Notes: generated from the letters alone by a model not told the origin. Counted from the stretch's first letter, positions 42,871-51,216 are shown. The stretch is 64,000 bases of DNA from Sphingobacteriaceae bacterium (GCA_017745075.1 JAGIAD010000001.1:186001-250000); one strand, 5' to 3'. Program-made: numbers and translations.

Positions 42871-43164
42871 TTAAATTTTAACTTGTTCTCTCTTTACGTG
42901 AAATCGGCCGTTCATTCCTTCTAATACCAGAAGTGGGCCGCCAGCGTTGGCTATTATTTTACAGGATTCTCCCTTAATGCCATATAGCCCTTTATTCATT
43001 TTACTGTGTATATCCTCTAGTAAAATCGCCTCACCTAATTTTGGATGGCCTACGGTGAACTCTTTGTTAACTAATGGCTCGTAAACTTTTTGTTGAGGCT
43101 TTAATTTAATCTCGATTTTTGGAGCTGGTGGATTGTAATCCGATAGCTGACTGAATAGATCCAT
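42871..43164 (-). CDS. Hypothetical phage protein
   Basis: 97 residues, MDLFSQLSDYNPPAPKIEIK, with a Pro/Lys-rich start and a small beta-rich C-terminal domain (GEAILLEDIHSKMNKGLYGI; GRFHVKREQVKI). It starts 1 bp before the HTH gene's stop. No known family. Confidence 0.55.
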   Translation of the reverse strand: MDLFSQLSDYNPPAPKIEIKLKPQQKVYEPLVNKEFTVGHPKLGEAILLEDIHSKMNKGLYGIKGESCKIIANAGGPLLVLEGMNGRFHVKREQVKI

Positions 43165-43165
43165 G

Positions 43166-43360
43166 TTATTTGATTAATTGATCAACGGTTATTTTAAATA
43201 GATTGGCCATTTCTATTATTAGGTCCAGTTTGGGAACCGCTCGGCCTTCCTCATAGCTTCCTATTGTCTTTTGGTTTACATTAAGCAAATCGGCTAACTC
43301 CTGTTGTGATAATTTTATTTTTTGCCTTTGTAGTATGAGGTTGGTTCTGAAGTTGTTCAT
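43166..43360 (-). CDS. XRE-family HTH regulator (Cro-like size)
   Basis: 64 residues with one HTH_3 domain: LILQRQKIKLSQQELADLLN, then VNQKTIGSYEEGRAVPKLD. The size and compact form resemble Cro-like regulators. Its start overlaps the previous gene by 80 bp in another frame. The target operator is unknown. Confidence 0.82.
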   Translation of the reverse strand: MNNFRTNLILQRQKIKLSQQELADLLNVNQKTIGSYEEGRAVPKLDLIIEMANLFKITVDQLIK

Positions 43361-43574
43361 TTATTGCTGATTGAATGATGATTACTTTTTGCCTGTGTTT
43401 TGGAACTATGCCGTAAAAATGCCTGTGTATATAGTTGAATATGGTTGACCTGGCTACATTGTGAATTCCTGCAATAACTTCAAAGCTCTCTCCATTTGCA
43501 TAACGCTCAAGGATGTCGGCCATTTGTTCACCGGTAACCCTTGAAAATCTATGAATTGAATTATACTTTTTCAT
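43281..43574 (-). CDS. Putative HTH protein overlapping the XRE gene
   Basis: ~97 residues from ATG 43,574 (MKKYNSIHRFSRVTGEQMAD). ILERYANGESFEVIAGIHNV followed by ARSTIFNYIHRHF looks like a resolvase/homeodomain-type HTH that could bind DNA. The last ~27 codons overlap the XRE gene out of frame, so either the C-terminus or one start may be misjudged. Confidence 0.55.
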   Translation of the reverse strand: MKKYNSIHRFSRVTGEQMADILERYANGESFEVIAGIHNVARSTIFNYIHRHFYGIVPKHRQKVIIIQSAINEQLQNQPHTTKAKNKIITTGVSRFA

Positions 43575-44352
43575 GGTATTCAACTATCCGGTTATACTGA
43601 CTTTGCTTGAATTGTAAATATTCGTTTATATCCATGTGCCTACCGTATTTTTTAATAAACCTACTTGAATTACCATCATCCTGTTGCAAAAGAATCTCTC
43701 TAAACCGTTGTATCCATGTTTGAACCATATCATTCACTGGGTTTGACTTTCTTGCAATTTTTTCTTCAGGTTTAACTGTTTTTTCAAACATTTTTTTCAT
43801 ACTTTCTTTAAACCATTCAGGCATTGCCACACCGCCTTCAACTTCTTTTTCAGTAGGGAGTTCAGAAGCTTGTTTTTTAAATAAATGATTTTCCTTTTCA
43901 CGGTAGTGCTCTATTTCGTCTGATTTTTCAAACTCATATTGCTGCAGCCATTCAAAAATTACCATTCCATCTATCCTGTCGTAAGATTTACCGAAGTAGC
44001 CCTTTTTCGCACGAGTGAAGCAAAGTTTAAAATCATCCGGTTTTAGGTGGCTGTAATCTTCCAATATCAAATCCACCGTTTTCATAACCTGGTCAGCATT
44101 CATGGTTTTCCCCACACTCAAAAAATTTACCACGTCAGTAACCAAAATTGAAAGAATTGCCCTTACTGCTGTTTGCCCATCCTCTTTTAAAACTGCCCTT
44201 AATTTTGAAAATGATGGTGAATTGCTCTTAAGCACATCCAATGCCGTGTTTGGCCGCAATGTTTGCAAGAATATTTCCGGCGTAGTTAACAAGCTCATTA
44301 CGTTCTGCTCGCTTCTGCTCAATTGTAGATCCTGTTTTTCCATCGTTATCAA
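43561..44352 (-). CDS. Hypothetical replication-associated protein
   Basis: 263 residues. The central DYSHLKPDDFKLCFTRAKKG YFGKSYDRIDG region (about 95-130) is one I recall from an uncharacterised family (possibly DUF6633) found near replication initiators in Bacteroidota phages. The C-terminal half is charged and helical. Its first 125 bp overlap the upstream replication gene in another frame. A helicase-loader-like job is possible but unproven. Confidence 0.6.
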   Translation of the reverse strand: MITMEKQDLQLSRSEQNVMSLLTTPEIFLQTLRPNTALDVLKSNSPSFSKLRAVLKEDGQTAVRAILSILVTDVVNFLSVGKTMNADQVMKTVDLILEDYSHLKPDDFKLCFTRAKKGYFGKSYDRIDGMVIFEWLQQYEFEKSDEIEHYREKENHLFKKQASELPTEKEVEGGVAMPEWFKESMKKMFEKTVKPEEKIARKSNPVNDMVQTWIQRFREILLQQDDGNSSRFIKKYGRHMDINEYLQFKQSQYNRIVEYHEKV

Positions 44353-45052
44353 AAATTAGTTCGTCTTTCCAGCCCTGGTTATTTAAAAATGTTTCGGGGT
44401 TTTTTCTGAATTTTTTATTTGGTTGAGCCAACTTGTACTTAGGTAAAAAATCCCTGATCAGCTCCCTGTCTAAATCTTTTAATTTTTGCCACTTTGGGAT
44501 TAATTTTTCTTTTTTACCAACTTTTTTATCGTAATCATCCCAAAAATCATCGAAAGAATAATTGATGATGATATCAGGAGCTTGCTCCGGTTTATTGTTA
44601 CCTGTTATAGGTTTAAGGTTATAGGTTATAGGTTTTATATTATGGGTACCCTGTGGTTCGTGTAGTTGTTCGTCCAGTTGTTCAGTAGATTCCTCTTCAG
44701 TGGTGCTGTTGAAGTTCTGTTGAGGTTCGCATTGAGGTACAGTAGAGGTGTCTTTTAGTACCTCTAGTCTGATCAATGGTGCGCGCCAAGCATTGGCCCC
44801 TTTTTCATAACTTATAAGTTTCCATTCCATAAGATCATCAAGGCAGCTGTAATATGTTTTTTTGCTTGATATACAGCTGCCTGCCATAGCTAAATCAAAC
44901 GGCATTTTAAACCACTCAATCCAGTTATTTCTATTATTCTGGTTGACCATAAAGATGTATAGGCTCACATGTTGAGGCTTTACGTTCTTATCTTGGTTTT
45001 CAAAAACCCATGAATAAAAACCTTTAATTTGTTCAAATCCGTTAATTCTCAT
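44228..45052 (-). CDS. Phage replication initiation-like protein (winged helix)
   Basis: 274 residues. The N-terminal ~100 residues (VSLYIFMVNQNNRNNWIEWF; CISSKKTYYSCLDDLMEWKL) look like the winged-helix domain of DnaD/replication-initiator-type phage proteins. A low-complexity Gln/Thr/Glu linker follows. The C-terminal YSFDDFWDDYDKKVGKKEKL segment is a DnaD/IstB-adjacent pattern common in phage replication proteins. Between the SSB-like gene and the 263-residue gene, replication initiation is the likely role. Confidence 0.7.
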   Translation of the reverse strand: MRINGFEQIKGFYSWVFENQDKNVKPQHVSLYIFMVNQNNRNNWIEWFKMPFDLAMAGSCISSKKTYYSCLDDLMEWKLISYEKGANAWRAPLIRLEVLKDTSTVPQCEPQQNFNSTTEEESTEQLDEQLHEPQGTHNIKPITYNLKPITGNNKPEQAPDIIINYSFDDFWDDYDKKVGKKEKLIPKWQKLKDLDRELIRDFLPKYKLAQPNKKFRKNPETFLNNQGWKDELIFDNDGKTGSTIEQKRAERNELVNYAGNILANIAAKHGIGCA

Positions 45053-45065
45053 TAGCTATTATTTG

Positions 45066-45491
45066 TTAAAATGGTAGATCTTCTTTTGGCTGATCCGGAG
45101 TGATTTCAGCAGCCCGTTGCTCGTAATACTCTGCAGGGATTTCATTTGATGCCGGTTTCTGTCCTGGTGAAAGAAATTCGATACTTGCAAGGTTTATGTT
45201 AACCATGTAACCGATAGATTGATCTTTTTTAGATTGGTACTGATTTGATCGGATATATACTTCTGTTTTTACTTTAGCTCCTACACGGTTGTTGTGTATA
45301 TTAAATTTGTCTACCGCGGTTCCTATTAAGGAGATTTGCCATAATTCATCTTCACCTTGTTTTTCACCAAATTGATTGGTCCATGCAGGCACACGAACAA
45401 CGATCAATTGTTTTGCTGTCGTTCCGCTGGTGCCTACGAAGTGGATGCCCCCCACTTCCTCTAAAAATCCGTTTAATTGTAATTTTGCCAT
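45066..45491 (-). CDS. Single-stranded DNA-binding-like protein
   Basis: 141 residues. A beta-rich OB-fold-like body (LIVVRVPAWTNQFGEKQGED; GAKVKTEVYIRSNQYQ) is followed by an acidic flexible tail ending PKEDLPF, which mimics the D-x-P-F tip by which SSBs recruit partners. It lies between the RecE-like nuclease and the replication gene. Confidence 0.75.
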   Translation of the reverse strand: MAKLQLNGFLEEVGGIHFVGTSGTTAKQLIVVRVPAWTNQFGEKQGEDELWQISLIGTAVDKFNIHNNRVGAKVKTEVYIRSNQYQSKKDQSIGYMVNINLASIEFLSPGQKPASNEIPAEYYEQRAAEITPDQPKEDLPF

Positions 45492-45502
45492 GATATTAAT
45501 AT

Positions 45503-46669
45503 TTAATCTTCTAAGTCTATTGGTTGAAGCAATTTAGCTGCCCACTCTGGCTGGTTTAGTTCAATAATCCCATAGTTTCCTGATTCCGCTAATGATTCAA
45601 AGCCTGGGTATAAACCTGTTCGTTTACATTCGGCAATGGTATCAAGAGCGTAGTGGTATTTGTATTTACCGTTAGCCAGATTTTCACCGCTCCATATAAA
45701 CACCGCAGGAAGAAAAGGGGCTACTGTTTGAAGCACTACCATTATAGTTACGTTAAAGTTCCTTCCGGTAACCTCAGACATCACTTCCTGGTACATTCCT
45801 TCTGATAGCTCGTATTTGTATTTGGCGCTGTCGTATACGAATTTTCCCATATCCTCTGCGCTCGTTGTTTTGAAGCTTATAACCGCATTAACCCCTATGT
45901 TCTCAGCGATGTTAAAAGCATCTGGACGAACCCGCACATCAATACCGGTAGATGGGTCTTTACCGTAAAATGAATGCTCTACTTGCGCACCTTTCAAAAT
46001 CATTGGGATGATTCCTCCGCCATACATGTAGTAATTTCTTTTAATCACATCGATAATTGCTTTGTGCTGTGATTTTATAGCGGTATGTCCGGAAACTTCC
46101 TTAAGGCAATCGATGTAATATTTCATCCCGGCAAGTTTTTTAACATCCAGCTTCGCGGCATCCACATGCTCCATAGCCTCATTTAATTTTTTGTCGGCAA
46201 CCCCCTGGTATTTGTATTTTGAAAAAATAAGGTTCTCCCAGAAGCTTACCATCTCATTACAGCCTTCAATACTTGCTCTATTAGCCTCAGGCTCCACAAC
46301 AACCAAATCAAAAAGGTGAGGTTCTAAAAATGCCTGATGGCAGAAGGTACCAAGTTCAAAATGACTTTTTTCTTTTTCTTTGAAGTTTTCCCTATCGTTC
46401 ATATAAAAGAAGTATGAAGCAGGATTTTTAAGTACCTGTTTTAGTGCAGAACTAGAATTTGACTTGCTTGCCAGGTACTTTTCCATTTTATCAGCAGCAA
46501 CCCTTCCGTTTACTGATAGCTCCTTTGGAGTTAACGAAACAGGTGCATCGGCCTGTCTCGTTAAAATTCCCTCAATAACATCGCTTGCAGTTGGATAGTC
46601 TGCCGGGTTGTAATCCAAAGGATTCATTTCAAAATCCTCTATTTCTGCATTGCTTAAATCGAAGTTCAT
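45503..46669 (-). CDS. RecE-like PD-(D/E)XK exonuclease (DUF3799 type)
   Basis: 388 residues. SNSSSALKQVLKNPASYFFY and FELGTFCHQAFLEP are typical of RecE/DUF3799 nucleases of phage recombination systems. GIDVRVRPDAF provides the metal-binding Asp. VISFKTTSAEDMGKF matches the usual VDxKTT strand except that the expected acidic residue is Ser, so activity is uncertain. The QEVMSEV helix (Q-x-x-x-Y-like) follows. It pairs with the neighbouring 46.7-kb protein. Confidence 0.83.
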   Translation of the reverse strand: MNFDLSNAEIEDFEMNPLDYNPADYPTASDVIEGILTRQADAPVSLTPKELSVNGRVAADKMEKYLASKSNSSSALKQVLKNPASYFFYMNDRENFKEKEKSHFELGTFCHQAFLEPHLFDLVVVEPEANRASIEGCNEMVSFWENLIFSKYKYQGVADKKLNEAMEHVDAAKLDVKKLAGMKYYIDCLKEVSGHTAIKSQHKAIIDVIKRNYYMYGGGIIPMILKGAQVEHSFYGKDPSTGIDVRVRPDAFNIAENIGVNAVISFKTTSAEDMGKFVYDSAKYKYELSEGMYQEVMSEVTGRNFNVTIMVVLQTVAPFLPAVFIWSGENLANGKYKYHYALDTIAECKRTGLYPGFESLAESGNYGIIELNQPEWAAKLLQPIDLED

Positions 46670-46671
46670 AA

Positions 46672-47097
46672 TTAAGCTATGTTTAAGCGTAATGGTTTAA
46701 TACTCCAGTTATCTGATTGAAACTGATTGGTTCTGTTCTTTTTCTTTCCTAAAAAAGTAATCAGTAAAGGGGTTCCTTGCTGGATAGAGTGGGCTTCTAA
46801 AGCTCCAACCAATCTTTTTGAACCATTCGCTATTGTTTTAAAGCCGTCTTTGCTAGGCTCTATAAACAAAGCGCATTCTAGCTCAATAATATCTCCTGTT
46901 TGTTGGTCCTGCACCGGACGGGTAGCTATTTTATCAAAGAACACCCTTTTGCTTTCCATTGGTAATTCTGGTGTCCAATAATCTGCCATTAAATCAAACG
47001 GGTATTCTGTTGCTGATGATAAGTCAGGTAGTTTGCCACTTAGGTCTACTACTGATAATTGGTTTTCTGTTGTGGTAGTGATTTCTTGTGTTTTCAT
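46672..47097 (-). CDS. Hypothetical protein next to the RecE-like nuclease
   Basis: ~141 residues from ATG 47,097 (MKTQEITTTTENQLSVVDLS); a longer frame to 47,169 starts in non-coding-like sequence. A beta-rich domain with LECALFIEPSKDGFKTIANG and PLLITFLGKKKNRTNQFQSD ends in LRLNIA. A recombination partner or OB-fold DNA-binding role would fit the position, but no family is recognised. Confidence 0.62.
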   Translation of the reverse strand: MKTQEITTTTENQLSVVDLSGKLPDLSSATEYPFDLMADYWTPELPMESKRVFFDKIATRPVQDQQTGDIIELECALFIEPSKDGFKTIANGSKRLVGALEAHSIQQGTPLLITFLGKKKNRTNQFQSDNWSIKPLRLNIA

Positions 47098-47108
47098 TCT
47101 TTTGATGA

Positions 47109-47216
47109 TTAAATAAATATTAAGTGATAAATGAATGTTGTTATTACTGATCCGAAAGCGGTAATCCAAAATATTTTAGTGAATTGCCTTACTGTTAAGT
47201 CTTTTATTTTTTTCAT
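47109..47216 (-). CDS. Very small membrane peptide (35 aa)
   Basis: Encodes MKKIKDLTVRQFTKIFWITA then FGSVITTFIYHLIFI, a basic N-terminus and one transmembrane helix. The start overlaps the TGA of the 72-residue gene (ATGA), which suggests translational coupling. Role unknown. Confidence 0.45.
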   Translation of the reverse strand: MKKIKDLTVRQFTKIFWITAFGSVITTFIYHLIFI

Positions 47217-47431
47217 GATATGATTTTTATTAAGGCGATCAGGTCAATTATTATCGCTATGATGATAAGCTTACGTACAAACCGCTCTTTATCAGATCTG
47301 CGTTTTTTTGTGATGATTTTTTTAGATATTTCCAACAATTCGTTTTGTTGCTCGGAATACCATAAGCCGCCATCTTTTATTTTATTTTCAGCTCTCCCCG
47401 GGGGATATACTGTTGATTGAATTCTAAGCAT
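47213..47431 (-). CDS. Small C-tail membrane protein
   Basis: 72 residues: a soluble charged part (NELLEISKKIITKKRRSDKE) and a C-terminal hydrophobic helix (LIIIAIIIDLIALIKIIS). Possibly a membrane-anchored small effector such as a superinfection exclusion protein, but there is no direct evidence. Confidence 0.55.
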   Translation of the reverse strand: MLRIQSTVYPPGRAENKIKDGGLWYSEQQNELLEISKKIITKKRRSDKERFVRKLIIIAIIIDLIALIKIIS

Positions 47432-47433
47432 GA

Positions 47434-47568
47434 TTAGCCTCCATTCCCATTATAAGATTCATATTCAGAACGATCATCATCAAGTTGTGCCCTTTGTTGC
47501 ATTCTTAATTCTGAAGCTTGTTCCTCTTCCCAGATTTCCTTTAATTGCTCATCTGTTAACTCTTCCAT
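47434..47568 (-). CDS. Small acidic protein (44 aa)
   Basis: Encodes MEELTDEQLKEIWEEEQASE and an acidic, Gln-rich remainder ending NGNGG. It starts inside the end of the 77-residue gene (20-bp overlap) and stops 2 bp before the next gene. A highly acidic, DNA-mimic-like composition is notable but proves nothing. Confidence 0.5.
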   Translation of the reverse strand: MEELTDEQLKEIWEEEQASELRMQQRAQLDDDRSEYESYNGNGG

Positions 47569-47782
47569 GACTTAGTTTTAAAGATTTTCTAATCGGATTG
47601 GAAATGCTCATGTATTCCCTTAATGCCTCTATTGCTGTTGAAATTCCTTCGGCGTAAGAAGCAGAACCTACTCCAATAGCATTATGCCATTCCTTATCAT
47701 TTTGCATTTGTGTTAGGTTGGCTATCAATCCATTTAATGTGCTATTTGGATTGTCAGTTAGTTTTGTTACTTTTGTATTCAT
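47549..47782 (-). CDS. Small hypothetical protein
   Basis: 77 residues, MNTKVTKLTDNPNSTLNGLI, with a GVGSASYAEGISTAIEALRE segment and a basic C-terminus. Not recognised. Member of the leftward early operon. Confidence 0.55.
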   Translation of the reverse strand: MNTKVTKLTDNPNSTLNGLIANLTQMQNDKEWHNAIGVGSASYAEGISTAIEALREYMSISNPIRKSLKLSHGRVNR

Positions 47783-47865
47783 TCTTTTGGCGATTTAATT
47801 TGTCAAAGTGAAAGGGGTAAGTTGGTAGCTTCCCCTTTTTTCATTCTTAGGGCTCAGCTCTTTGG

Positions 47866-48144
47866 CTAATATTTTCTGTAGTAATCTTTCATGATATATT
47901 CATCAATTCCTGCAACAGGAAAAACTATCTCCCCTCCTATTGTCGTAAACCCTATATCTTTTTTTTTCTTATATACCCATTGTGGGTTTTTGTTTAGATA
48001 TTCCGCTGTTTCCTTAACCGTTAAAAATTTTTTAATCTTTTCTTTTGGTAAAAGCAACAGGCTTGCAACTTGCTCCTTAAGGGATTCTATAGAGCTGATA
48101 AGCTCATTAAATTTTGCCGTCTCAATAATTGTTACTGCTTCCAT
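47866..48144 (-). CDS. Helix-turn-helix (excisionase-type) DNA-binding protein
   Basis: 92 residues. After a coiled-coil-like N-terminus, LTVKETAEYLNKNPQWVYKK, then GGEIVFPVAGIDEYI is the MerR/Xis-like HTH_17 pattern. It may be the excision factor working with the integrase, or an early regulator. Starts on the stop of the 71-residue gene. Confidence 0.78.
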   Translation of the reverse strand: MEAVTIIETAKFNELISSIESLKEQVASLLLLPKEKIKKFLTVKETAEYLNKNPQWVYKKKKDIGFTTIGGEIVFPVAGIDEYIMKDYYRKY

Positions 48145-48359
48145 TAGGCTACTCTTTTAATTTTTAAAAATCTCCTTTTACCATCCTTAATGGTTTCTGT
48201 TTCGAACTCCATTTCGCATCCGCTGTTAGGTAGAGATCTACTAATTGCCTGTCTGGCTGCTGAACTAGCAGAAATATCTGCAGTCAGCTCTTGTCCCAAC
48301 ACCATAGCTTTTAATCTGTCTGGCCAGGTGATGGGCTTTTGTGTAGTGATTACTTCCAT
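48144..48359 (-). CDS. Small hypothetical protein
   Basis: 71 residues, MEVITTQKPITWPDRLKAMV, with a helical ISASSAARQAISRSLPNSG region and a basic end (DGKRRFLKIKRVA). Possibly a DNA-binding small protein. Overlaps its neighbours by 10 bp and 1 bp. Confidence 0.55.
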   Translation of the reverse strand: MEVITTQKPITWPDRLKAMVLGQELTADISASSAARQAISRSLPNSGCEMEFETETIKDGKRRFLKIKRVA

Positions 48360-48901
48360 TGTTTTGCTTTTTCAGTTACCATTAATATTACTTGCCCTTT
48401 TCGGGTTGTTTTTAATTTTTTATTAATACTTCTTATGTGACTTTTTACCGTATGAACAGATATAAAAAGCTTTTCCCCTATTTCCTTATTTGAGAGATGC
48501 ATGAAAGGGATTAATGTTTGTTCACGCTTTGAAAGCTGCACATCTTGTTTGGTTGGCAAACACCCTACTCCAACGTATTTACAATAGTGTCTTTTACCGC
48601 ACTCAACGTATTCCGGATTAACAGAGCCATCTAAAGCAAAATCCGGTGTGTTGTCAAGGTTGCCGAACATACATCTGGCACATTGTACAAGCTGATCCAT
48701 TTCATTGTTCCCGGCCATTGCCTTGTAAGCGGCTTTTCTCTTTGGACAGGCAAACGCAAAATCTCTAAGTCTTGAAATAATGGATTGATCCGCCTGTGGT
48801 AGATCTGGGATCAATCCGTTTTGTATTACCTTGGTATTATAGCCATAAACGAATATCTCTATTCCGTTTCCTGATAATATACCTTGTAGTGTAGTTTTCA
48901 T
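48350..48901 (-). CDS. LuxR-type HTH regulator with a Cys-rich N-terminus
   Basis: 183 residues. The C-terminal ~60 residues are a GerE/LuxR HTH (LSKREQTLIPFMHLSNKEIG then VHTVKSHIRSINKKL). The N-terminal part has Cys pairs (CARCMFGN ... ECGKRHYCKYVGVGCLP) that could bind a metal. It is the first gene of the leftward early operon, opposite the repressor, so it is likely an early regulator. Confidence 0.85.
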   Translation of the reverse strand: MKTTLQGILSGNGIEIFVYGYNTKVIQNGLIPDLPQADQSIISRLRDFAFACPKRKAAYKAMAGNNEMDQLVQCARCMFGNLDNTPDFALDGSVNPEYVECGKRHYCKYVGVGCLPTKQDVQLSKREQTLIPFMHLSNKEIGEKLFISVHTVKSHIRSINKKLKTTRKGQVILMVTEKAKQWK

Positions 48902-48956
48902 TCTTTTGGACTATTGGTGTATCGGTTAAATATTTATTATCTTTGTTTGTGTGATA

Positions 48957-49019
48957 CAAATATATAACGAATATATAACTTATAAAATAGGTTATATAAA
49001 ATATTTTATTAGTTATATT
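48957..49019. promoter_or_regulatory. Early/lysogeny control region with repeated operators
   Basis: Between the divergent LuxR-type and repressor genes, TATATAAC occurs at 48,961 and 48,972, and its complement GTTATATA (or GTTATATT) at 48,991 and 49,012. A leftward promoter (TTTT-N19-TATATTTG, -7 at 48,957-48,964) overlaps the first copies. These are the natural binding sites for the S24 repressor. Confidence 0.6.
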
Positions 49020-49037
49020 ATAACTTACTGAAAATCA

Positions 49038-49679
49038 ATGACAAAAAATCAACGACTTAAAATTTCAAGGGTGAAAGCTGGTTTAAGTCAGGCTGAATTA
49101 GCTGAAAAGCTCGATTCTAAGCAGCCATATATAGCTAAGCTGGAGAAATCAGATGATTTTAGTGAAGCTCAGGGCAAGAAATTAGCGATAATCCTCGGTG
49201 TAGATCCCGAGTGGCTTATGAATGGGGATGAGAAAGATATTAGGAAAGAAGAAAGAAATATAACCAAAGGGGTGCCATATTACGATTCGGATATAACAGG
49301 TTCAATAGTCGGTAGCTTTTCTGATATAAAGGAAAGACCAGCATTTTTTATAGACTTCAAACCATTTAATGACTGCGATGCATATTTCACAATTCATGGG
49401 GATAGTATGTTTCCAAAATATCAAAGTGGGGATATTTTAGGTATAAAGAAGTGGAATAACCCAAATACTCTGCTTTGGGGCGAAAGTTATTTGGTTATTA
49501 CCGATGCTACCGAAAACGAGATGAAAACAGTAAAAAATGTTCATCCAAATGATAAGGACGACAGTACAATAATACTTAGGGCTTCAAATCCAAATTTTAA
49601 AGGTGATACGATAATAAAAAAGGAAGCCATATTGGTAATGGCTATAATAAAAGGAAAAATTAGAAAAGACCAAATTTAG
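49038..49679 (+). CDS. S24-family phage repressor (CI-like)
   Basis: 213 residues. The N-terminal XRE domain (AGLSQAELAEKLDSKQPYIA) is followed by a LexA/CI-type S24 peptidase-like domain with the nucleophile in IHGDSMFPKYQSGD and the general-base Lys in the EMKTVKNVH region. RecA-stimulated self-cleavage would induce the prophage after DNA damage. It heads the rightward lysogeny operon. Confidence 0.93.
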   Translation: MTKNQRLKISRVKAGLSQAELAEKLDSKQPYIAKLEKSDDFSEAQGKKLAIILGVDPEWLMNGDEKDIRKEERNITKGVPYYDSDITGSIVGSFSDIKERPAFFIDFKPFNDCDAYFTIHGDSMFPKYQSGDILGIKKWNNPNTLLWGESYLVITDATENEMKTVKNVHPNDKDDSTIILRASNPNFKGDTIIKKEAILVMAIIKGKIRKDQI

Positions 49680-49682
49680 CAT

Positions 49683-50279
49683 ATGAAAAAATTAATTCTC
49701 TTAGCTTTTATTTTAATGCCAGCCTTCACATTCGCGCAAGACGATGTGTATGGTAAGTCGCCTGAAAAACCTGCGCTGTTCATGCCGGGCGAATTTCCGC
49801 TCAAAGAAGGAAAAGTTATTTATGAAAATATTGAAAGTGCTCCTGGAAAAACCAAAAGCCAAATTTTTGCTGCTAGCAAAAAGTGGATTGCTGACAGGTT
49901 TAATAGCGGGAAAGCTGTAATTCAAACTTCCGAAATCGAAACCGGACAGATTGTTGGGAATGCGTATGGAGATGTAACCCTTAAAGAGGGAGATGTGTTT
50001 ATAACTAGGATCAACCTTAGGTTTAGTATCCAGGTTGATTGCAAAGATGATAAATATCGTATTCGATTCTATGATATTATGGTTCATGAGCCAGGAAATG
50101 CTTATGTTTCTTCGTATGATACACCGATCGAAAGACATCCGGCATTATTAATGAATCCGAAAAAGCCCAAACAGAACGAAAGGAAAAAATCACACATATA
50201 CAGTATCAACAATTATTTTGATGCTGTTATATCCGATTTTAAAAATAGCATTCTTAAATCAACTAATGACGATTTCTAA
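49683..50279 (+). CDS. Exported DUF4468-like protein (moron)
   Basis: 198 residues. The signal peptide MKKLILLAFILMPAFTFAQD predicts export. The mature part (KVIYENIESAPGKTKSQIFA ... AASKKWIADRFNSGKAVIQT) matches the DUF4468 TBP-like fold of Bacteroidota. It lies 3 bp after the repressor stop, so it is expressed in the lysogen. It probably alters the host surface or periplasm, but the function is unknown. Confidence 0.78.
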   Translation: MKKLILLAFILMPAFTFAQDDVYGKSPEKPALFMPGEFPLKEGKVIYENIESAPGKTKSQIFAASKKWIADRFNSGKAVIQTSEIETGQIVGNAYGDVTLKEGDVFITRINLRFSIQVDCKDDKYRIRFYDIMVHEPGNAYVSSYDTPIERHPALLMNPKKPKQNERKKSHIYSINNYFDAVISDFKNSILKSTNDDF

Positions 50280-50312
50280 AAATTAATGATTAACATTAAA
50301 AACTATCAATCA

Positions 50313-50720
50313 ATGAAAAAACTAGCACTCTTAACAAGCATTGTATTATTTATTGCAATCAATGGATGTAAAAAAGAAAAAGTAGAAGATCCTCCAAAAA
50401 CAACTGCTCAAAAAATTCAAGGCAAATGGAATATCACAAGTATAATCGAAAAAGAAGTGTCGACGAACGGGACATTCACCAACAACCATAGTGGAACATC
50501 AGGGGAATATGTAGAATTTAAAACTGATGGAAAGGTTTATACAAAAAGGGATGGCCAATCTTTGGAATCACTAACCTATACTGTCAATAGCGATACCCAA
50601 ATTACAATCGATGGTGACGTTCACGATATAAAAACATTAACGGAAAATTCCTTTGTTATTTATCATAAGTCTACATTTCAATCTGGATATAATGAAATTA
50701 CTGTAACGCTGTCGAAATAA
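50313..50720 (+). CDS. Lipocalin-like lipoprotein (moron)
   Basis: ~135 residues from ATG 50,313 (MKKLALLTSIVLFIAINGC), with a lipobox at INGC. KIQGKWNITSIIEKEV and EYVEFKTDGKVYTKRDG are typical of small lipocalin-like (DUF/Lipocalin_4-type) Bacteroidota lipoproteins. It is within the repressor operon. Surface-located lysogenic conversion, such as superinfection exclusion, is a reasonable guess. Confidence 0.75.
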   Translation: MKKLALLTSIVLFIAINGCKKEKVEDPPKTTAQKIQGKWNITSIIEKEVSTNGTFTNNHSGTSGEYVEFKTDGKVYTKRDGQSLESLTYTVNSDTQITIDGDVHDIKTLTENSFVIYHKSTFQSGYNEITVTLSK

Positions 50721-51139
50721 TGCCAGTCCATAGCAAAATTAGAGAAGCCCGTAAAGCTGCTGGTTTAACTCAGATCGAGTTGGCCCAAAAGCTGAATGTT
50801 GACCAGTCTTTTATATCCGCTATAGAAAACGGCAAGGGCTTCCTAATGGATACTGCAGAAGCCTTGGGATCAGCCTTAAACATCGATCCTAAAGAACTAC
50901 TATCGGATGCCAATGGTGATTTTGTTCAAGTAGATCCTGAGACGGCAAAAAACAATATATTAGCCTTCTTAAAAAGAAATGGAAAACCTGTGGGAGAGTT
51001 TACCAAAAATATGAATACTTCCAGGGCTACGTTTTATTATCAGATCCGAGCTAACCCGATTAAACAGTCATTTATCGACCGGTTCAAAGAAGTTACAGGG
51101 GATAGCATATTTGACGTAATAAATGGTAAAATAATATAG
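50720..51139 (+). CDS. XRE-family HTH protein with a second HTH-like region
   Basis: 139 residues. The N-terminal HTH_3 (AGLTQIELAQKLNVDQSFIS) is followed by a C-terminal region (FLKRNGKPVGEFTKNMNTSR then ATFYYQIRANP) that resembles another HTH. It ends 77 bp before attR and is the last phage gene. It may regulate the lysogeny genes or integrase. Starts on the lipoprotein stop. Confidence 0.82.
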   Translation: MPVHSKIREARKAAGLTQIELAQKLNVDQSFISAIENGKGFLMDTAEALGSALNIDPKELLSDANGDFVQVDPETAKNNILAFLKRNGKPVGEFTKNMNTSRATFYYQIRANPIKQSFIDRFKEVTGDSIFDVINGKII

Positions 51140-51216
51140 AAACTTACACCATACGTACACCGCCTAATCCAATTCAGACACAAATAACTGTAAAACAAAT
51201 AGTTAAAAAAACTAAA

